NCBI GenBank assembly: GCA_964625855.1
Contig: CAZVFC010000030.1
Coordinates: forward strand, 1 to 64,000
Direction of reading: 5' to 3'
Source: JAPLUA01 sp964625855
GTDB taxonomy: Bacteria; Verrucomicrobiota; Verrucomicrobiia; Limisphaerales; UBA8199
Length of the DNA: 64,000 nt
The translations under genes were made by a program, and so were the position numbers. The notes under the pieces are model-generated. The model searched no databases and was not told the DNA's origin. It worked only from the letters and a program-made list of their open reading frames with translations. Position 1 is the first letter of the stretch, and the number at the start of each line of letters is the position of its first letter. This document shows, piece after piece, positions 20,720 through 35,281 of the stretch.

Positions 20720-23587
20720 ATGAACCGCCTCGCTGACTGCTCCACAACTCCCGCCCCCATCCGGGATGCTCTGCGCATAAACCTGATCCCCGCCCGTCGG
20801 GCCATGCTCGCCGCCGTGCTTCTGTGCGGGGCCGCCCTGGCAGCCGCCGCGGCCGAGTATCGGGCGTTCTGGGTGGATACCTGGGGCGCCGGCATCTTGA
20901 AACAGAGCCAGGTTGACGCATTGCTCGGCGTGCCCGGCACAACCAACAAGGGGCAGCTCCGCGACGTCAATTGCAACGCGGTCATCATCGAGGTGCGCCG
21001 GAACTGCGACGCTTGTTATCCCTCCAGCATGGGCGAGCCTTACATGTCCGGTCTCACGCCCACCAACTTCAACGCCCTGCAAGCGGTCCTCGACGCGGCC
21101 CACGACACCAACGGCGGCAAGAAGCGCATCGAGGTCCACTGCTGGATGGTCACCTTCCGCACCAGCGGCGGCGAGGTCTATAAGCGGCACAGCGATCCTC
21201 CCACGGCCAGCCTCGTCAACCTGGACAACTACTGGCCGAGCCGTGACGAAACCGGCGCCGAAGTTGACGACAAGGCTTTCGATCCCGGCCACCCACTGGC
21301 CCTGCAATACACCGTGGGCGTGGCCATGGACCTGGTAAACAACTTCGACATTGACGGCATCCACTACGACTACATCCGCTTCACCGCCAACAACCAGGGC
21401 TACAACCCGACCAGCATCGCGCGCTACAACGCCCGCTATGGTCTGAGTGGCCAACCCGCCCCCTCGGACGAGCAGTTCAAGCAGTGGCGGCGCGACCAGG
21501 TCACCGCCGTCGTGCGCCAGGCCTACGCGCGCATTCAGAAGAGCAAGCCCTGGGTCAAACAGTCCGGCTCGTTCGTCACCTGGAATCCCTCGCCTAAAGC
21601 CTCGACCCGCGAGGCGTTCCAGGCAACTCGTCCCTACTACGATGTGTACTCGGATTGGGATAGCTGGAACCAGGAAGGCATCGTGGACATGGCGGTGCCG
21701 ATGACCTACTACAACTGGGCGAGCCTCCCGGACGACTACACCAAATGGATGAACTTCGAGAAAGACCGCCACGGCAACCGGCACATGATCATTGGCCCCG
21801 GCATCTACTTGAACTCGCTCAGCAATGCCATCAGCGAGCTCCTGATGACCCGTGATCCGTCCCCCGCCACCAACTACGCTCACGGGTTCAGCGGCTACTC
21901 CTACCGCGTGCCTTACAAGGACGGCACGTGGGCCGGCTTCAGTCCTTTGCTGCTGTCGCAAGTGACGCCGACCTGGGACGACATTCCCGGCATGCCCTGG
22001 AAATCGGCGCCCACAACGGGCCACCTGATGGGCATCGTCACGAATGCCGATACGGGAGCGTGGGTGGATGGCGCCACGGTGAGCATCACCGGTGCGGTGA
22101 GCCGCACGATGTATGTGGATGGGACGGGCTTCTATGCCTTCATTGACCTGCCGCCGGGCAGCTACGCGGTCACCGCCAGCAAGGCGGGTTTCCCGGATAC
22201 CCAGGCTAACGTGACCATTGCTGTTGGGGCCGTGACCGGCAACATGTATGAACACAACTTCGCCTTGGGCGCCGTCGCCCCAGCCATTCTCTCCCAGCCG
22301 CAGGACCTGACCCTCCTGCCCGGTCAGACGGCCACCTTCTCAGCCACCGCGGTCGGCTCGCTCCCGCTCGGCTACCAGTGGTGGTTCAATGGGACGACTC
22401 TCCCTGGCGAGACCTCACGCACGCTGACGATCCCGGCTGCGCTCGCCGCCAACGCCGGCGACTACTGGGTAGCTGTCACCAACCGTTTCGGGTCGGTTTG
22501 CAGCACCAACGCCCGGCTGCTCATTATGCCGGCGACGGCGTCGGGCGACAACTACTTCGGACAGCGCGATATTCCCGAGCTGGTCACCAACGCCATCGCC
22601 ATTGCCGCCGGCGCCCGGCACAACCTCGCCCTGCGCGCCGATGGCGCGGTGGTCGCCTGGGGCGACAATGCTAGCGGACAATGTGACGTTCCGCCGGGAC
22701 TTGAGGACGCGTTGGCCATTGCCGCCGGGGCCTATCATGGATTGGCCATCCGCGCCAATGGCGCAGTGGTGGCCTGGGGTGCCAACGATTACGGCCAAAC
22801 CGATGTGCCCGCTGACCTGGGCAACGTGATTGGGATCGCGGCCGGCACCTGGCACAGCCTGGCGCTCCGGCCCGACGGCTCAGTGGCCGCGTGGGGCGAC
22901 AACTTGTTCGGACAGACCGACCTGCCCCCCAGCCTCACCAACGTGACGGCGATCGCCGCCGGCGGCAATCACAGCCTGGCCTTGAAGGCGGACGGCACCG
23001 TGGTCGCCTGGGGTGAAAACACCGACGCGGACGGCTATGTGGCCAACCAATCGGTCGTCCCGCAGGGCCTGTCCGACGCGGTGGCCATCGCTGCCGGCGA
23101 GTATCATAGCTTGGCCGTAAAACAGGACGGCACCGTGGTGGCGTGGGGTGACAACTCACACGAGCAGATCAGCCTGCCATCGGGCTTGACCAATGTGGTT
23201 GCGGTCGCGGCGGGCGGTGCGCACAGTCTGGCGCTCCGCGCCGACGGTTCCGTGACTGCCTGGGGCGCCGACGGGAACGGGCAGTGCCACATTCCCCCCG
23301 GCCTAAGCCCGTCCGTGGCGGTTGCCGCCGGCAGCGTTCATACGCTGCTGCTCTTGGAAAACATGATTCCCGTGCCGCAACTCATGAACCCGGCCCTCAA
23401 CTGCCACCGGTTCAGCGCGCTGATACAGACGCTGAATCGAAAATGCTACGCCTTGGAATACAAGGATTCAATAGAGGCTACAAACTGGGATCCCGTCTGC
23501 ACCAACACCGGCAACGGCGCGCTGCGAGTCCTCGCCGATCCGACCGCTGCCAGCGCGATTCGGTTCTATCGAATGCAGCAGTGGTAG
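20720..23587 (+). CDS. Exported GHL10-type glycosidase-like protein fused to RCC1 repeats
   Basis: 955 residues from the ATG at 20720. The signal peptide region is MLAAVLLCGAALAAAAAE, so the 28 preceding residues may be untranslated or an extended n-region. Residues about 45-430 form a GHL10 (family-10-like, DUF187) TIM barrel, with EYRAFWVDTWGAG, VIIEVRRNCDACYPS, GIHYDYIRF and MAVPMTYYNWA. Next come a carboxypeptidase-regulatory-like fold (GIVTNADTGAWVDGATV), an Ig-like domain (ILSQPQDLTLLPGQTATF) and about seven RCC1 repeats (VVAWGDN, IAAGxxHSLAL). The tail is of the NWDPV...RFYRM type. A role in peptidoglycan or polysaccharide cleavage with a beta-propeller for binding is inference. Confidence 0.85.
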   Translation: MNRLADCSTTPAPIRDALRINLIPARRAMLAAVLLCGAALAAAAAEYRAFWVDTWGAGILKQSQVDALLGVPGTTNKGQLRDVNCNAVIIEVRRNCDACYPSSMGEPYMSGLTPTNFNALQAVLDAAHDTNGGKKRIEVHCWMVTFRTSGGEVYKRHSDPPTASLVNLDNYWPSRDETGAEVDDKAFDPGHPLALQYTVGVAMDLVNNFDIDGIHYDYIRFTANNQGYNPTSIARYNARYGLSGQPAPSDEQFKQWRRDQVTAVVRQAYARIQKSKPWVKQSGSFVTWNPSPKASTREAFQATRPYYDVYSDWDSWNQEGIVDMAVPMTYYNWASLPDDYTKWMNFEKDRHGNRHMIIGPGIYLNSLSNAISELLMTRDPSPATNYAHGFSGYSYRVPYKDGTWAGFSPLLLSQVTPTWDDIPGMPWKSAPTTGHLMGIVTNADTGAWVDGATVSITGAVSRTMYVDGTGFYAFIDLPPGSYAVTASKAGFPDTQANVTIAVGAVTGNMYEHNFALGAVAPAILSQPQDLTLLPGQTATFSATAVGSLPLGYQWWFNGTTLPGETSRTLTIPAALAANAGDYWVAVTNRFGSVCSTNARLLIMPATASGDNYFGQRDIPELVTNAIAIAAGARHNLALRADGAVVAWGDNASGQCDVPPGLEDALAIAAGAYHGLAIRANGAVVAWGANDYGQTDVPADLGNVIGIAAGTWHSLALRPDGSVAAWGDNLFGQTDLPPSLTNVTAIAAGGNHSLALKADGTVVAWGENTDADGYVANQSVVPQGLSDAVAIAAGEYHSLAVKQDGTVVAWGDNSHEQISLPSGLTNVVAVAAGGAHSLALRADGSVTAWGADGNGQCHIPPGLSPSVAVAAGSVHTLLLLENMIPVPQLMNPALNCHRFSALIQTLNRKCYALEYKDSIEATNWDPVCTNTGNGALRVLADPTAASAIRFYRMQQW

Positions 23588-23594
23588 CCAAGCC

Positions 23595-24197
23595 ATGACC
23601 GAGTGGAATATCCAGTCCCGGGCGCACGCGTGCTCCTCCTGCGGCAATGCTTTTGCCGACCAGCAGGCCTACCATACGCTGCTCTTTGATGAGAAAGCCG
23701 ACTTCCGCCGCTCCGATATCTGCCAGGCCTGCTGGCAGAAGCAGTACAGCGAAGGCGCGCGCGACCGCAAGGGCTTCATCTCCTATTGGCAGGGCGTCTA
23801 TGAAGCGCCGGCACCACCCGTCGAGGTGATTCAAAGGGAAAACGCCGAGTCGCTCCTGCGCAAGCTCATCGAGCTCAACGACCCGCGCTACATTCCGGCC
23901 GGGTATATCCTGGCCGTCATGCTCGAGCGCAAGCGCCTGCTCAAGGTTAAAGAGCAACTCATGCGCGACGGCCAGCGGGTATTCCTCTATGAACAGCCCC
24001 GAACAGGTGACGTGTTCACCATTGTTGATCCGGACTTGAAACTGGATCAACTCGAACAGGTTCAACACGATGTGGCTGCCTTGCTTGAGCACGGCCTCAA
24101 TCCGCCCCCGGTGCCGGCCTCCGCCGAGCCGGCAACGCCGGCAACGCCGGCCGAACCCCTGGTCGCGGAGCCGAATTCTCCCGCGGCCGCGCAATAG
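23595..24197 (+). CDS. Zinc-ribbon protein encoded just before rnc
   Basis: 200 residues. The N-terminal half has two CxxC pairs (CSSC at about 13-16, CQAC at about 43-46) that would form a zinc ribbon. A helical middle follows (ENAESLLRKLIELNDPRYIPAGYILAVMLERKRLL cut short), then a Pro/Ala-rich disordered tail. No enzyme motif is visible. It starts 7 bp after the preceding stop and ends 15 bp before rnc, so translation of the three genes may be coupled. The pairing with RNase III hints at an RNA-related role, but that is a guess from position. Confidence 0.7.
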   Translation: MTEWNIQSRAHACSSCGNAFADQQAYHTLLFDEKADFRRSDICQACWQKQYSEGARDRKGFISYWQGVYEAPAPPVEVIQRENAESLLRKLIELNDPRYIPAGYILAVMLERKRLLKVKEQLMRDGQRVFLYEQPRTGDVFTIVDPDLKLDQLEQVQHDVAALLEHGLNPPPVPASAEPATPATPAEPLVAEPNSPAAAQ

Positions 24198-24212
24198 AGC
24201 CGCTCCGATCCC

Positions 24213-24923
24213 ATGCCGCCTGTGAACGGATGCGATGAGCTGCAAGCCCGGTTGGGCTATACGTTCCGCGATCCGGGCTTGCTGCAACTCGCCCTGACTC
24301 ATCCTTCGGTGGCTCATGAGCAGGGCGCTCCCCTCCAGACCAATCAGCGCCTCGAATTCCTTGGCGACGCCGTCCTCCAGCTCGTGCTGACGCAGGAGCT
24401 GTATGACAAATTCCCCGGCTTCGGTGAAGGGCCGCTGACCAAAGCCCGCGCCAAGCTCGTCAACCGCCGCACGCTGGCGGAACATGCCCGGCGGCTGGGC
24501 CTTGGCCAATACCTGATCTTGAGCCGGGGCGAGGATTCGCACGGGGGCCGGGAACGCCCTTCGGCGCTGGCAGACACCTTCGAGGCTCTGCTCGGCGCCG
24601 TCTTCCTCGACGGCAGTTTCGCGGCCGCCCGCGAGTTCATTCTTCGCCAATTCGAGGCGGCATTCGGCAAGCTCGCCGTGATCCCCATCCTCGAGAATCC
24701 CAAGGGTGAGCTGCAAGAGCTGCTGCAATCGGAATCCGGCACGGCGCCCCAATACTCCGTCGCCTCCGTCACGGGTCCGGACCATGACCGCATCTTTGAA
24801 TGCACCGTCCATCATAACGGCGTGGAATTGGCCCGCGGCCGGGGCAAAAGCAAGAAAGCCGCCGAGAGCGAAGCCGCCCTGGCCGCCCTGACCGCCCTGC
24901 GCCAGCGAAAGAACGCAGGGTGA
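24213..24923 (+). CDS. rnc: Ribonuclease III
   Basis: Double-strand RNA endonuclease for rRNA and mRNA processing. The 236 residues are normal length. The signature is QRLEFLGDAVLQ (Glu48, Asp52), and the second catalytic pair is Asp121 and Glu124 in DTFEALLGAVF. The C-terminal dsRNA-binding domain runs from about 162 (NPKGELQELLQ) to 232 (GKSKKAAESEAALAAL). The stop codon lies inside a heptad-repeat array, so the last residues may have been altered by repeat insertion. It is cotranscribed with the zinc-ribbon gene upstream and probably with the BtpA-family gene. Confidence 0.97.
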   Translation: MPPVNGCDELQARLGYTFRDPGLLQLALTHPSVAHEQGAPLQTNQRLEFLGDAVLQLVLTQELYDKFPGFGEGPLTKARAKLVNRRTLAEHARRLGLGQYLILSRGEDSHGGRERPSALADTFEALLGAVFLDGSFAAAREFILRQFEAAFGKLAVIPILENPKGELQELLQSESGTAPQYSVASVTGPDHDRIFECTVHHNGVELARGRGKSKKAAESEAALAALTALRQRKNAG

Positions 24924-25087
24924 CGGGTGAACCGTGGCGGGTGCCGAATGGAAGGTGATCTATGACGAATGACCAACAACGGAGGCGCAAGGGCAACTCC
25001 AAACAGAAGCCTCCCGGCGCAGCAGATTCTCTTTTCCCTACCCACCACTCGTCACTCGTCACGCGTCACTCGTCACGCGTCACTCGC
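24918..25087. repeat. Composite element with inverted heptad arrays
   Basis: At 24918-24959 there are GGGTGAC-type heptamers (GGGTGAC, GGGTGAA, CCGTGGC, GGGTGCC). At 25046-25087 there are six heptamers in the opposite orientation (CACTCGT or CACGCGT). They flank an 86-bp core. The element overlaps the end of rnc and encodes the first 42 residues of the BtpA-family protein. It belongs to the same family as the array in uvrA. Confidence 0.75.
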
Positions 25088-25858
25088 CCCGCTAAGATCC
25101 TCATCGGCGTCGTGCACCTCCGCCCGCTGCCCGGCTCGCCGCGCTGGGGCGGCGACATGGACGCGGTGGTTGAGTTCGCCGTGAACGATGCCCGCGCCTA
25201 CGAGCGCGGCGGCGCTCACGGGCTGTTCATCGAGAACTTCGGCGACATTCCCTTCACCAAAGGGTCTGTCGCCCCCGAAACCATCGCCGCGATGGCCGCC
25301 GCCGGCCGCGCGATCCGCCAGGCGGTGCGCCTGCCCATTGGCTTCAACGTCCTGCGCAACGACGCCCGTGCGGCGTTGGCGCTGTGCGCCGTTTGCGGCG
25401 GCGCCTACGTTCGCATCAACGTCCACACCGGCGCTATGCTCACCGATCAGGGGCTTATCGAGGGTGATGCTTACGAGACCCTGCGCTATCGGCAGCGCAT
25501 CTGTCCCGGCGCGCAGATCTTTGCCGACGTTCACGTCAAGCACGCCGTGCCGCTGGGCAACTCGACCATCGAGAACGCCGCCCGCGACACCGTCGAGCGC
25601 GGCGTGGTGGACGCGCTGATTGTCTCCGGCGCCGGCACGGGTCTCGAGGCGGAGCTTGCCGATGTCGAGCGCGTGCGCCGCACGGCGCCGAGGACGAAGC
25701 TGCTCCTGGGCAGCGGAGTTAACACCGAGAATGTGCGCAGCTTTCTCCGCGTGGCGGATGGGTTCATCGTAGGCAGCTCGCTCAAGCTCCACGGCCAGCT
25801 TTACAACCCCGTGGATGCCCGGCGCGTGGCGGCCCTGGTGCGGGCGATGAGGGGCTAA
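24962..25858 (+). CDS. BtpA/SgcQ-family protein with repeat-derived N-terminus
   Basis: 298 residues. The family-conserved TIM-barrel part starts at about residue 46 (ILIGVVHLRPLPGSPRWGG) and runs to the end, including GLFIENFGDIPF, IGFNVLRND, YVRINVHTG and GSGVNTENV. BtpA is needed for photosystem I accumulation in cyanobacteria. Homologues in other bacteria resemble SgcQ, a predicted nucleoside-type or sugar-metabolism enzyme, so the reaction here is not assignable. The first 42 residues (MTNDQQRRRKGNSKQ and THHSSLVTRHSSRVTR) come from the heptad element. No ATG, GTG or TTG lies between the element and the conserved start, so the element seems to provide the initiation codon. Confidence 0.85.
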   Translation: MTNDQQRRRKGNSKQKPPGAADSLFPTHHSSLVTRHSSRVTRPAKILIGVVHLRPLPGSPRWGGDMDAVVEFAVNDARAYERGGAHGLFIENFGDIPFTKGSVAPETIAAMAAAGRAIRQAVRLPIGFNVLRNDARAALALCAVCGGAYVRINVHTGAMLTDQGLIEGDAYETLRYRQRICPGAQIFADVHVKHAVPLGNSTIENAARDTVERGVVDALIVSGAGTGLEAELADVERVRRTAPRTKLLLGSGVNTENVRSFLRVADGFIVGSSLKLHGQLYNPVDARRVAALVRAMRG

Positions 25859-26124
25859 GAACCTGAGCGCGCCGCTTCGTCGAGCGTATCCACCACAGCC
25901 CCGAGGGTGGCGATGATCAGGGCTTTTGCTCCGTCGCGCACTCGGAGTTCCTTCGGGGCCTTTTCCAGCCACGACAGGGTCAGGACCAAGACCATCGTCA
26001 ACAATTACACTCCGCCGCTCCTGCAGTCGTGGGCGCCCCCATTCGCGGGTTTCCGCCACGACCTCTCGTTCGATCTCAGCTAGACGGGGAAACGCTTGGG
26101 ATAACCTGGGTGTTGGTTTCATAA
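25855..26124 (-). pseudogene. Degraded coding remnant, possibly transposase-derived
   Basis: On the minus strand the first part reads MKPTPRLSQAFPRLAEIERE and VVAETREWGRPRLQERR. A different frame then reads MVLVLTLSWLEKAPKELR and DGAKALIIATLGAVVDTLDE to a TAG at 25855-25857. Both halves look like real protein but are in different frames, so this is either a frameshifted gene or two short genes. The first half has the feel of an IS transposase N-terminus, though I cannot name the family. The rest of the 25859-26307 gap holds only the presumed macroglobulin promoter region. Confidence 0.35.
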
Positions 26125-26307
26125 GATGACACGGCTTGCTTGGTTGCGTTATGCCGGTCGAGGGACCGTCACCCATACAGGGACAATGTCAAGCAGCACC
26201 CGATGACCATCGAGTGAACATTATCCTCTTGCAAAAGTGTCTGCCGGAGCACAAACCATGATTCGCCGTCTAATAAGAAGGAAACCGTGCTCGAACGCTG
26301 AACTTGT

Positions 26308-32466
<6,159 letters not shown>

Positions 32467-32857
32467 GCGGCTGGCGTGCCCACGCACCCGACGGCCTCGG
32501 CGCAGCAACGGCCAGCGCATACGCATGAGCCCCGCCGCCCGGGGGACGTCCGCGCCGCCGCCCGCTCTCAGCCCGGCGGACTTGGTCCCCCGCCTGGTTC
32601 CAAGGCATCGTGATGGGGAAACGATCCAGCAGATGCAGCGCTTGGCCGGCTTTGGCGGCAATCACTTGGAGGGAAGGCTGCCACCTGTCGCTGCAACCAA
32701 CACGCAGTCCGCTGACGACCTCCGCTCCCAACGCCGCCAGGCCCAGACGCAATTTGGCTTGCGTTCGCTTGCACCCCACCCACAGCAATCGCCGGCAAGG
32801 ACAATCAATCTGGCAGATCACCGTCAGGAAGACGGAGACCCCGTGGCGTTACGTCTG
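32467..32857 (-). pseudogene. ISL3-family transposase fragment, frameshifted
   Basis: On the minus strand one frame reads QIDCPCRRLLWVGCKRTQAK, LRLGLAALGAEVVSGLRVGC and SDRWQPSLQVIAAKAGQALH, then LLDRFPITM and DQVRRAESG. This is the central part of ISL3 transposases (usual forms SDMWQPY, LDRFHI, AVDQVRRAES). After about 32585 the match shifts to another frame (LMRMRWPLLRRGRRVRGHA), another known ISL3 segment. Both ends of the gene are missing and several conserved residues are changed (Met to Arg, His to Pro), so it is dead. It abuts the macroglobulin stop codon. Confidence 0.8.
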
Positions 32858-32974
32858 TGAATAGCGCCCGGGTTGTGGACACCAGAGGCCGAATTCCAGC
32901 TTCCGTTCCCCCAGGTACCTCCTCCGCAACCGGCATCCGGGTCGCAGAGTGAGACAGACCGGCATTTGGTTGAC

Positions 32975-34141
32975 CTAGCTCCTCAACCGCCAGTGCGCTT
33001 GGCGCAGCACCGCGTGCGGCATGCCCCGTAGTGCTTCGTACCACACGGTCAGCAACGACTTGTCTTCGAGCTCGACGGTGCTCGGATAACCAAGGTCGCC
33101 TGAAGCGCCATCCCCGGAAATGATCATGGGCTCCGACCAGGTGCGTCCGTGGTCGGTGCTGAGGCGGGCCTGGTTGCCAAGTGGCTGGCGGCGGTGTCCG
33201 TAAGTCATGAGCAGCTCGCCCCCCCGCAAACGGAGCAGGAACGAAGGGAGGCCCCACACGCCGATCGCGCGGGGCACCGACCAGGTTTTGCCCCCATCAG
33301 TGGACTCGGTCTGCAGGGTCTCACCCGCGTTGGGTTTGTTGTGGTTTCGGATATGGACCAGGATGCGTCCTTCGCCGATTTCGGCAGCATGCAGCTCGTG
33401 GTATTGCTTGGCGTCATCGCCGGGGCGGGCTGGAATTTCCGTCAGCCAGCGCCAGGTCTGGCCGTCGTCGAGCGACTCGCACACCCCGACGCCTCGTTTG
33501 CCGGTCCAAAGTTCAACCCCGGCATAAAGCAACCGGCCATCGGCAAGTTGGATCGGGCCGTGGGGGCTGTTCACGATAGAGGGATAACGCGCCGACCAGG
33601 TCACGCCGCCGTCGGTGGAGCGGATCATCCACTGTCCCAACTCGGCTTGGCGTTGCTCAGCGGTGAGACGGTTATGCGCCGCCAGCCAGGTTTCGAGGCG
33701 CTCCGGTGGCCACGCCCCGCGGTCACCGGTCTTCTGTCTCCGCGCCTTTTCGAGGCTTTGCTCGTAGGCCAGCGAGGTGAACGAGGTGACGAGAATGGAA
33801 CCCCGAGCGGTCTCAAGCACTCCGGCATCCCGGTCGTCAATCGCGCTGTCCAGGAGCACTTGCGGCCAGCCCCAGTTCCGCCCAGCGTCGGAAGAAACCA
33901 TCAACTCGACGCGACCAAATGGGCAGACGTGCCCCTGGCGTCCGCCCGAGCAAACGAGCAACAACTGGCCATTGCGCCGGTGCGCGAGGGTCGGCCAGCC
34001 GTGATAGCATTGGGGCTGGCGGCTGATGACCCGGGTCTCGATGACTTCGATTTTGGGCGCGGCTTCGGCGGTATGGCGCGCGCCCACCGCGACGGCGGTC
34101 GTAACGAGGCCGGTGGCGCGGAGGAATTGACGGCGATTCAT
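32975..34141 (-). CDS. Tat-exported sialidase-like BNR-repeat protein
   Basis: 388 residues from the ATG at 34141. The N-terminus MNRRQFLRATGLVTTAVAVG is a twin-arginine signal. The mature protein is a six-bladed propeller of the exo-sialidase superfamily. Asp-box motifs lie at about 83-90 (SSDAGRNW), 175-182 (STDGGVTW), 223-230 (SLDDGQTW), 280-287 (STDGGKTW) and 337-344 (STDHGRTW). Many Verrucomicrobiota and Planctomycetota carry such proteins acting on sugars other than sialic acid, so substrate and even catalysis are open. An AraC regulator gene lies 131 bp upstream on the same strand. Confidence 0.88.
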   Translation of the reverse strand: MNRRQFLRATGLVTTAVAVGARHTAEAAPKIEVIETRVISRQPQCYHGWPTLAHRRNGQLLLVCSGGRQGHVCPFGRVELMVSSDAGRNWGWPQVLLDSAIDDRDAGVLETARGSILVTSFTSLAYEQSLEKARRQKTGDRGAWPPERLETWLAAHNRLTAEQRQAELGQWMIRSTDGGVTWSARYPSIVNSPHGPIQLADGRLLYAGVELWTGKRGVGVCESLDDGQTWRWLTEIPARPGDDAKQYHELHAAEIGEGRILVHIRNHNKPNAGETLQTESTDGGKTWSVPRAIGVWGLPSFLLRLRGGELLMTYGHRRQPLGNQARLSTDHGRTWSEPMIISGDGASGDLGYPSTVELEDKSLLTVWYEALRGMPHAVLRQAHWRLRS

Positions 34142-34272
34142 GGTGGTTTGGAGTTGTTGGGTCATTGCTTAGATTCTTACCGCGCTAATCTCAACGATAG
34201 GCGCTTGGCACAGATGGTCCAGTGCAGTCCATAGACGATTCGGCCCCGGGGCGGCATCAAGCACGGTTCACC

Positions 34273-35154
34273 TTAAACTCGCGACCGACCCCTCGGTCTG
34301 GCGCCTTTCCGGAAGGCCGACGGCGAGACTCCCGTGTAGCGGGCAAAGACTGTGCTGAAGTACTGGCTGCTGTTGAACCCGGTAGCCAGGGCGATGTCGG
34401 TCACCGAATGGTTGGTCTGGCTGAGCTGTTCCTGCGCCTTCGCCACCCGCAACCGCAGCAGAAAATCGTTGGGCGTGAGGCCGGTCTGCTCCTTGAACAC
34501 GTCGAACATGCGGGACCGGCTGAAGCCCAGGTGCCGAACCAAATCGTCCACGCACAGCGGCTCTGTCAGACGCTTCTGGAGAAAGGCGATAGCCGCGGCG
34601 GCAACCTCCTTAGGCTCGCTCGACGGGACCAGCATTTGTCGCATGGCTTCGACGAGCACCGCGCAGATCAACGCCCGCAGAACTATCGCGGCATCCGCAC
34701 GGTTGGGATGCGTGTGGTAGTTGCCCGTTTCGTCCATCAGCCGCCGCACCAGCCATCGCAACGTCGGGTTGAACGAATGCGCTTTCCGGCTGGCATTCAC
34801 CAGCGCCGTTCGCAAGCGGAGGAGGTCCGAGGGACTGAAAGTCGTGCGTTTCCAGGCGCTCGGTCGCGAGACCTTCAGCGCCAACCCGCAAATCGTGCAG
34901 GGCGAACGCATGTTGTGAAGGCCGCGATGAACCAGGCCCGGCGGGACGACCAGAAAATGACTGCCGTTCAGATCCACCTTCGGCTGGCCCGCGAACTCGT
35001 AGGCGGTGGCGCCATCGAGCAGAAACAAAAGTTCAAAACCCTGGTGCGTATGCCAGGTCACCCGGCTGGCGACGTGACTGCGCACCCGGCTGACGTGAAT
35101 GAGCATCGGCAGCTCGATCTGCCTTCCATAGACATAGATAGCCTGATCTTTCAT
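34273..35154 (-). CDS. AraC-family transcriptional regulator
   Basis: 293 residues. An N-terminal cupin-like effector domain (about 1-140, with VTWHTHQGFELLFLLDG and VPPGLVHRG) is followed by a C-terminal double helix-turn-helix (about 190-285). The second HTH shows the family signature ITDIALATGF-like: SVTDIALATGFNSSQYFSTV and FARYTGVSPSAFRKG. It probably senses a sugar or other small ligand and activates the sialidase-like gene or divergent genes nearby. The GTG at 35232 opens the frame, but the ATG at 35154 fits the domain start and leaves a 127-bp gap to the divergent PHP gene. Confidence 0.92.
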   Translation of the reverse strand: MKDQAIYVYGRQIELPMLIHVSRVRSHVASRVTWHTHQGFELLFLLDGATAYEFAGQPKVDLNGSHFLVVPPGLVHRGLHNMRSPCTICGLALKVSRPSAWKRTTFSPSDLLRLRTALVNASRKAHSFNPTLRWLVRRLMDETGNYHTHPNRADAAIVLRALICAVLVEAMRQMLVPSSEPKEVAAAAIAFLQKRLTEPLCVDDLVRHLGFSRSRMFDVFKEQTGLTPNDFLLRLRVAKAQEQLSQTNHSVTDIALATGFNSSQYFSTVFARYTGVSPSAFRKGARPRGRSRV

Positions 35155-35281
35155 GCGGGCGGCACCAAGTTCCGGGAAAACTAAAGGGGATTCCTGAATT
35201 AGTCCAACCGACAATGTTGGCAGAACGGCCACTTAAAATGAGACTGCTCCTCACTAACGATTTCAGGTACCCTGCGCGGCA

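Noticed and set aside
20708..22255. 515-codon minus-strand frame opposite the RCC1 fusion gene
   Set aside because: It runs antisense to conserved sequence and contains no signal or domain.
24918..25087. Possible CRISPR array
   Set aside because: The repeat units are 7 bases with no unique spacers, so they are tandem or inverted microsatellite-type arrays.
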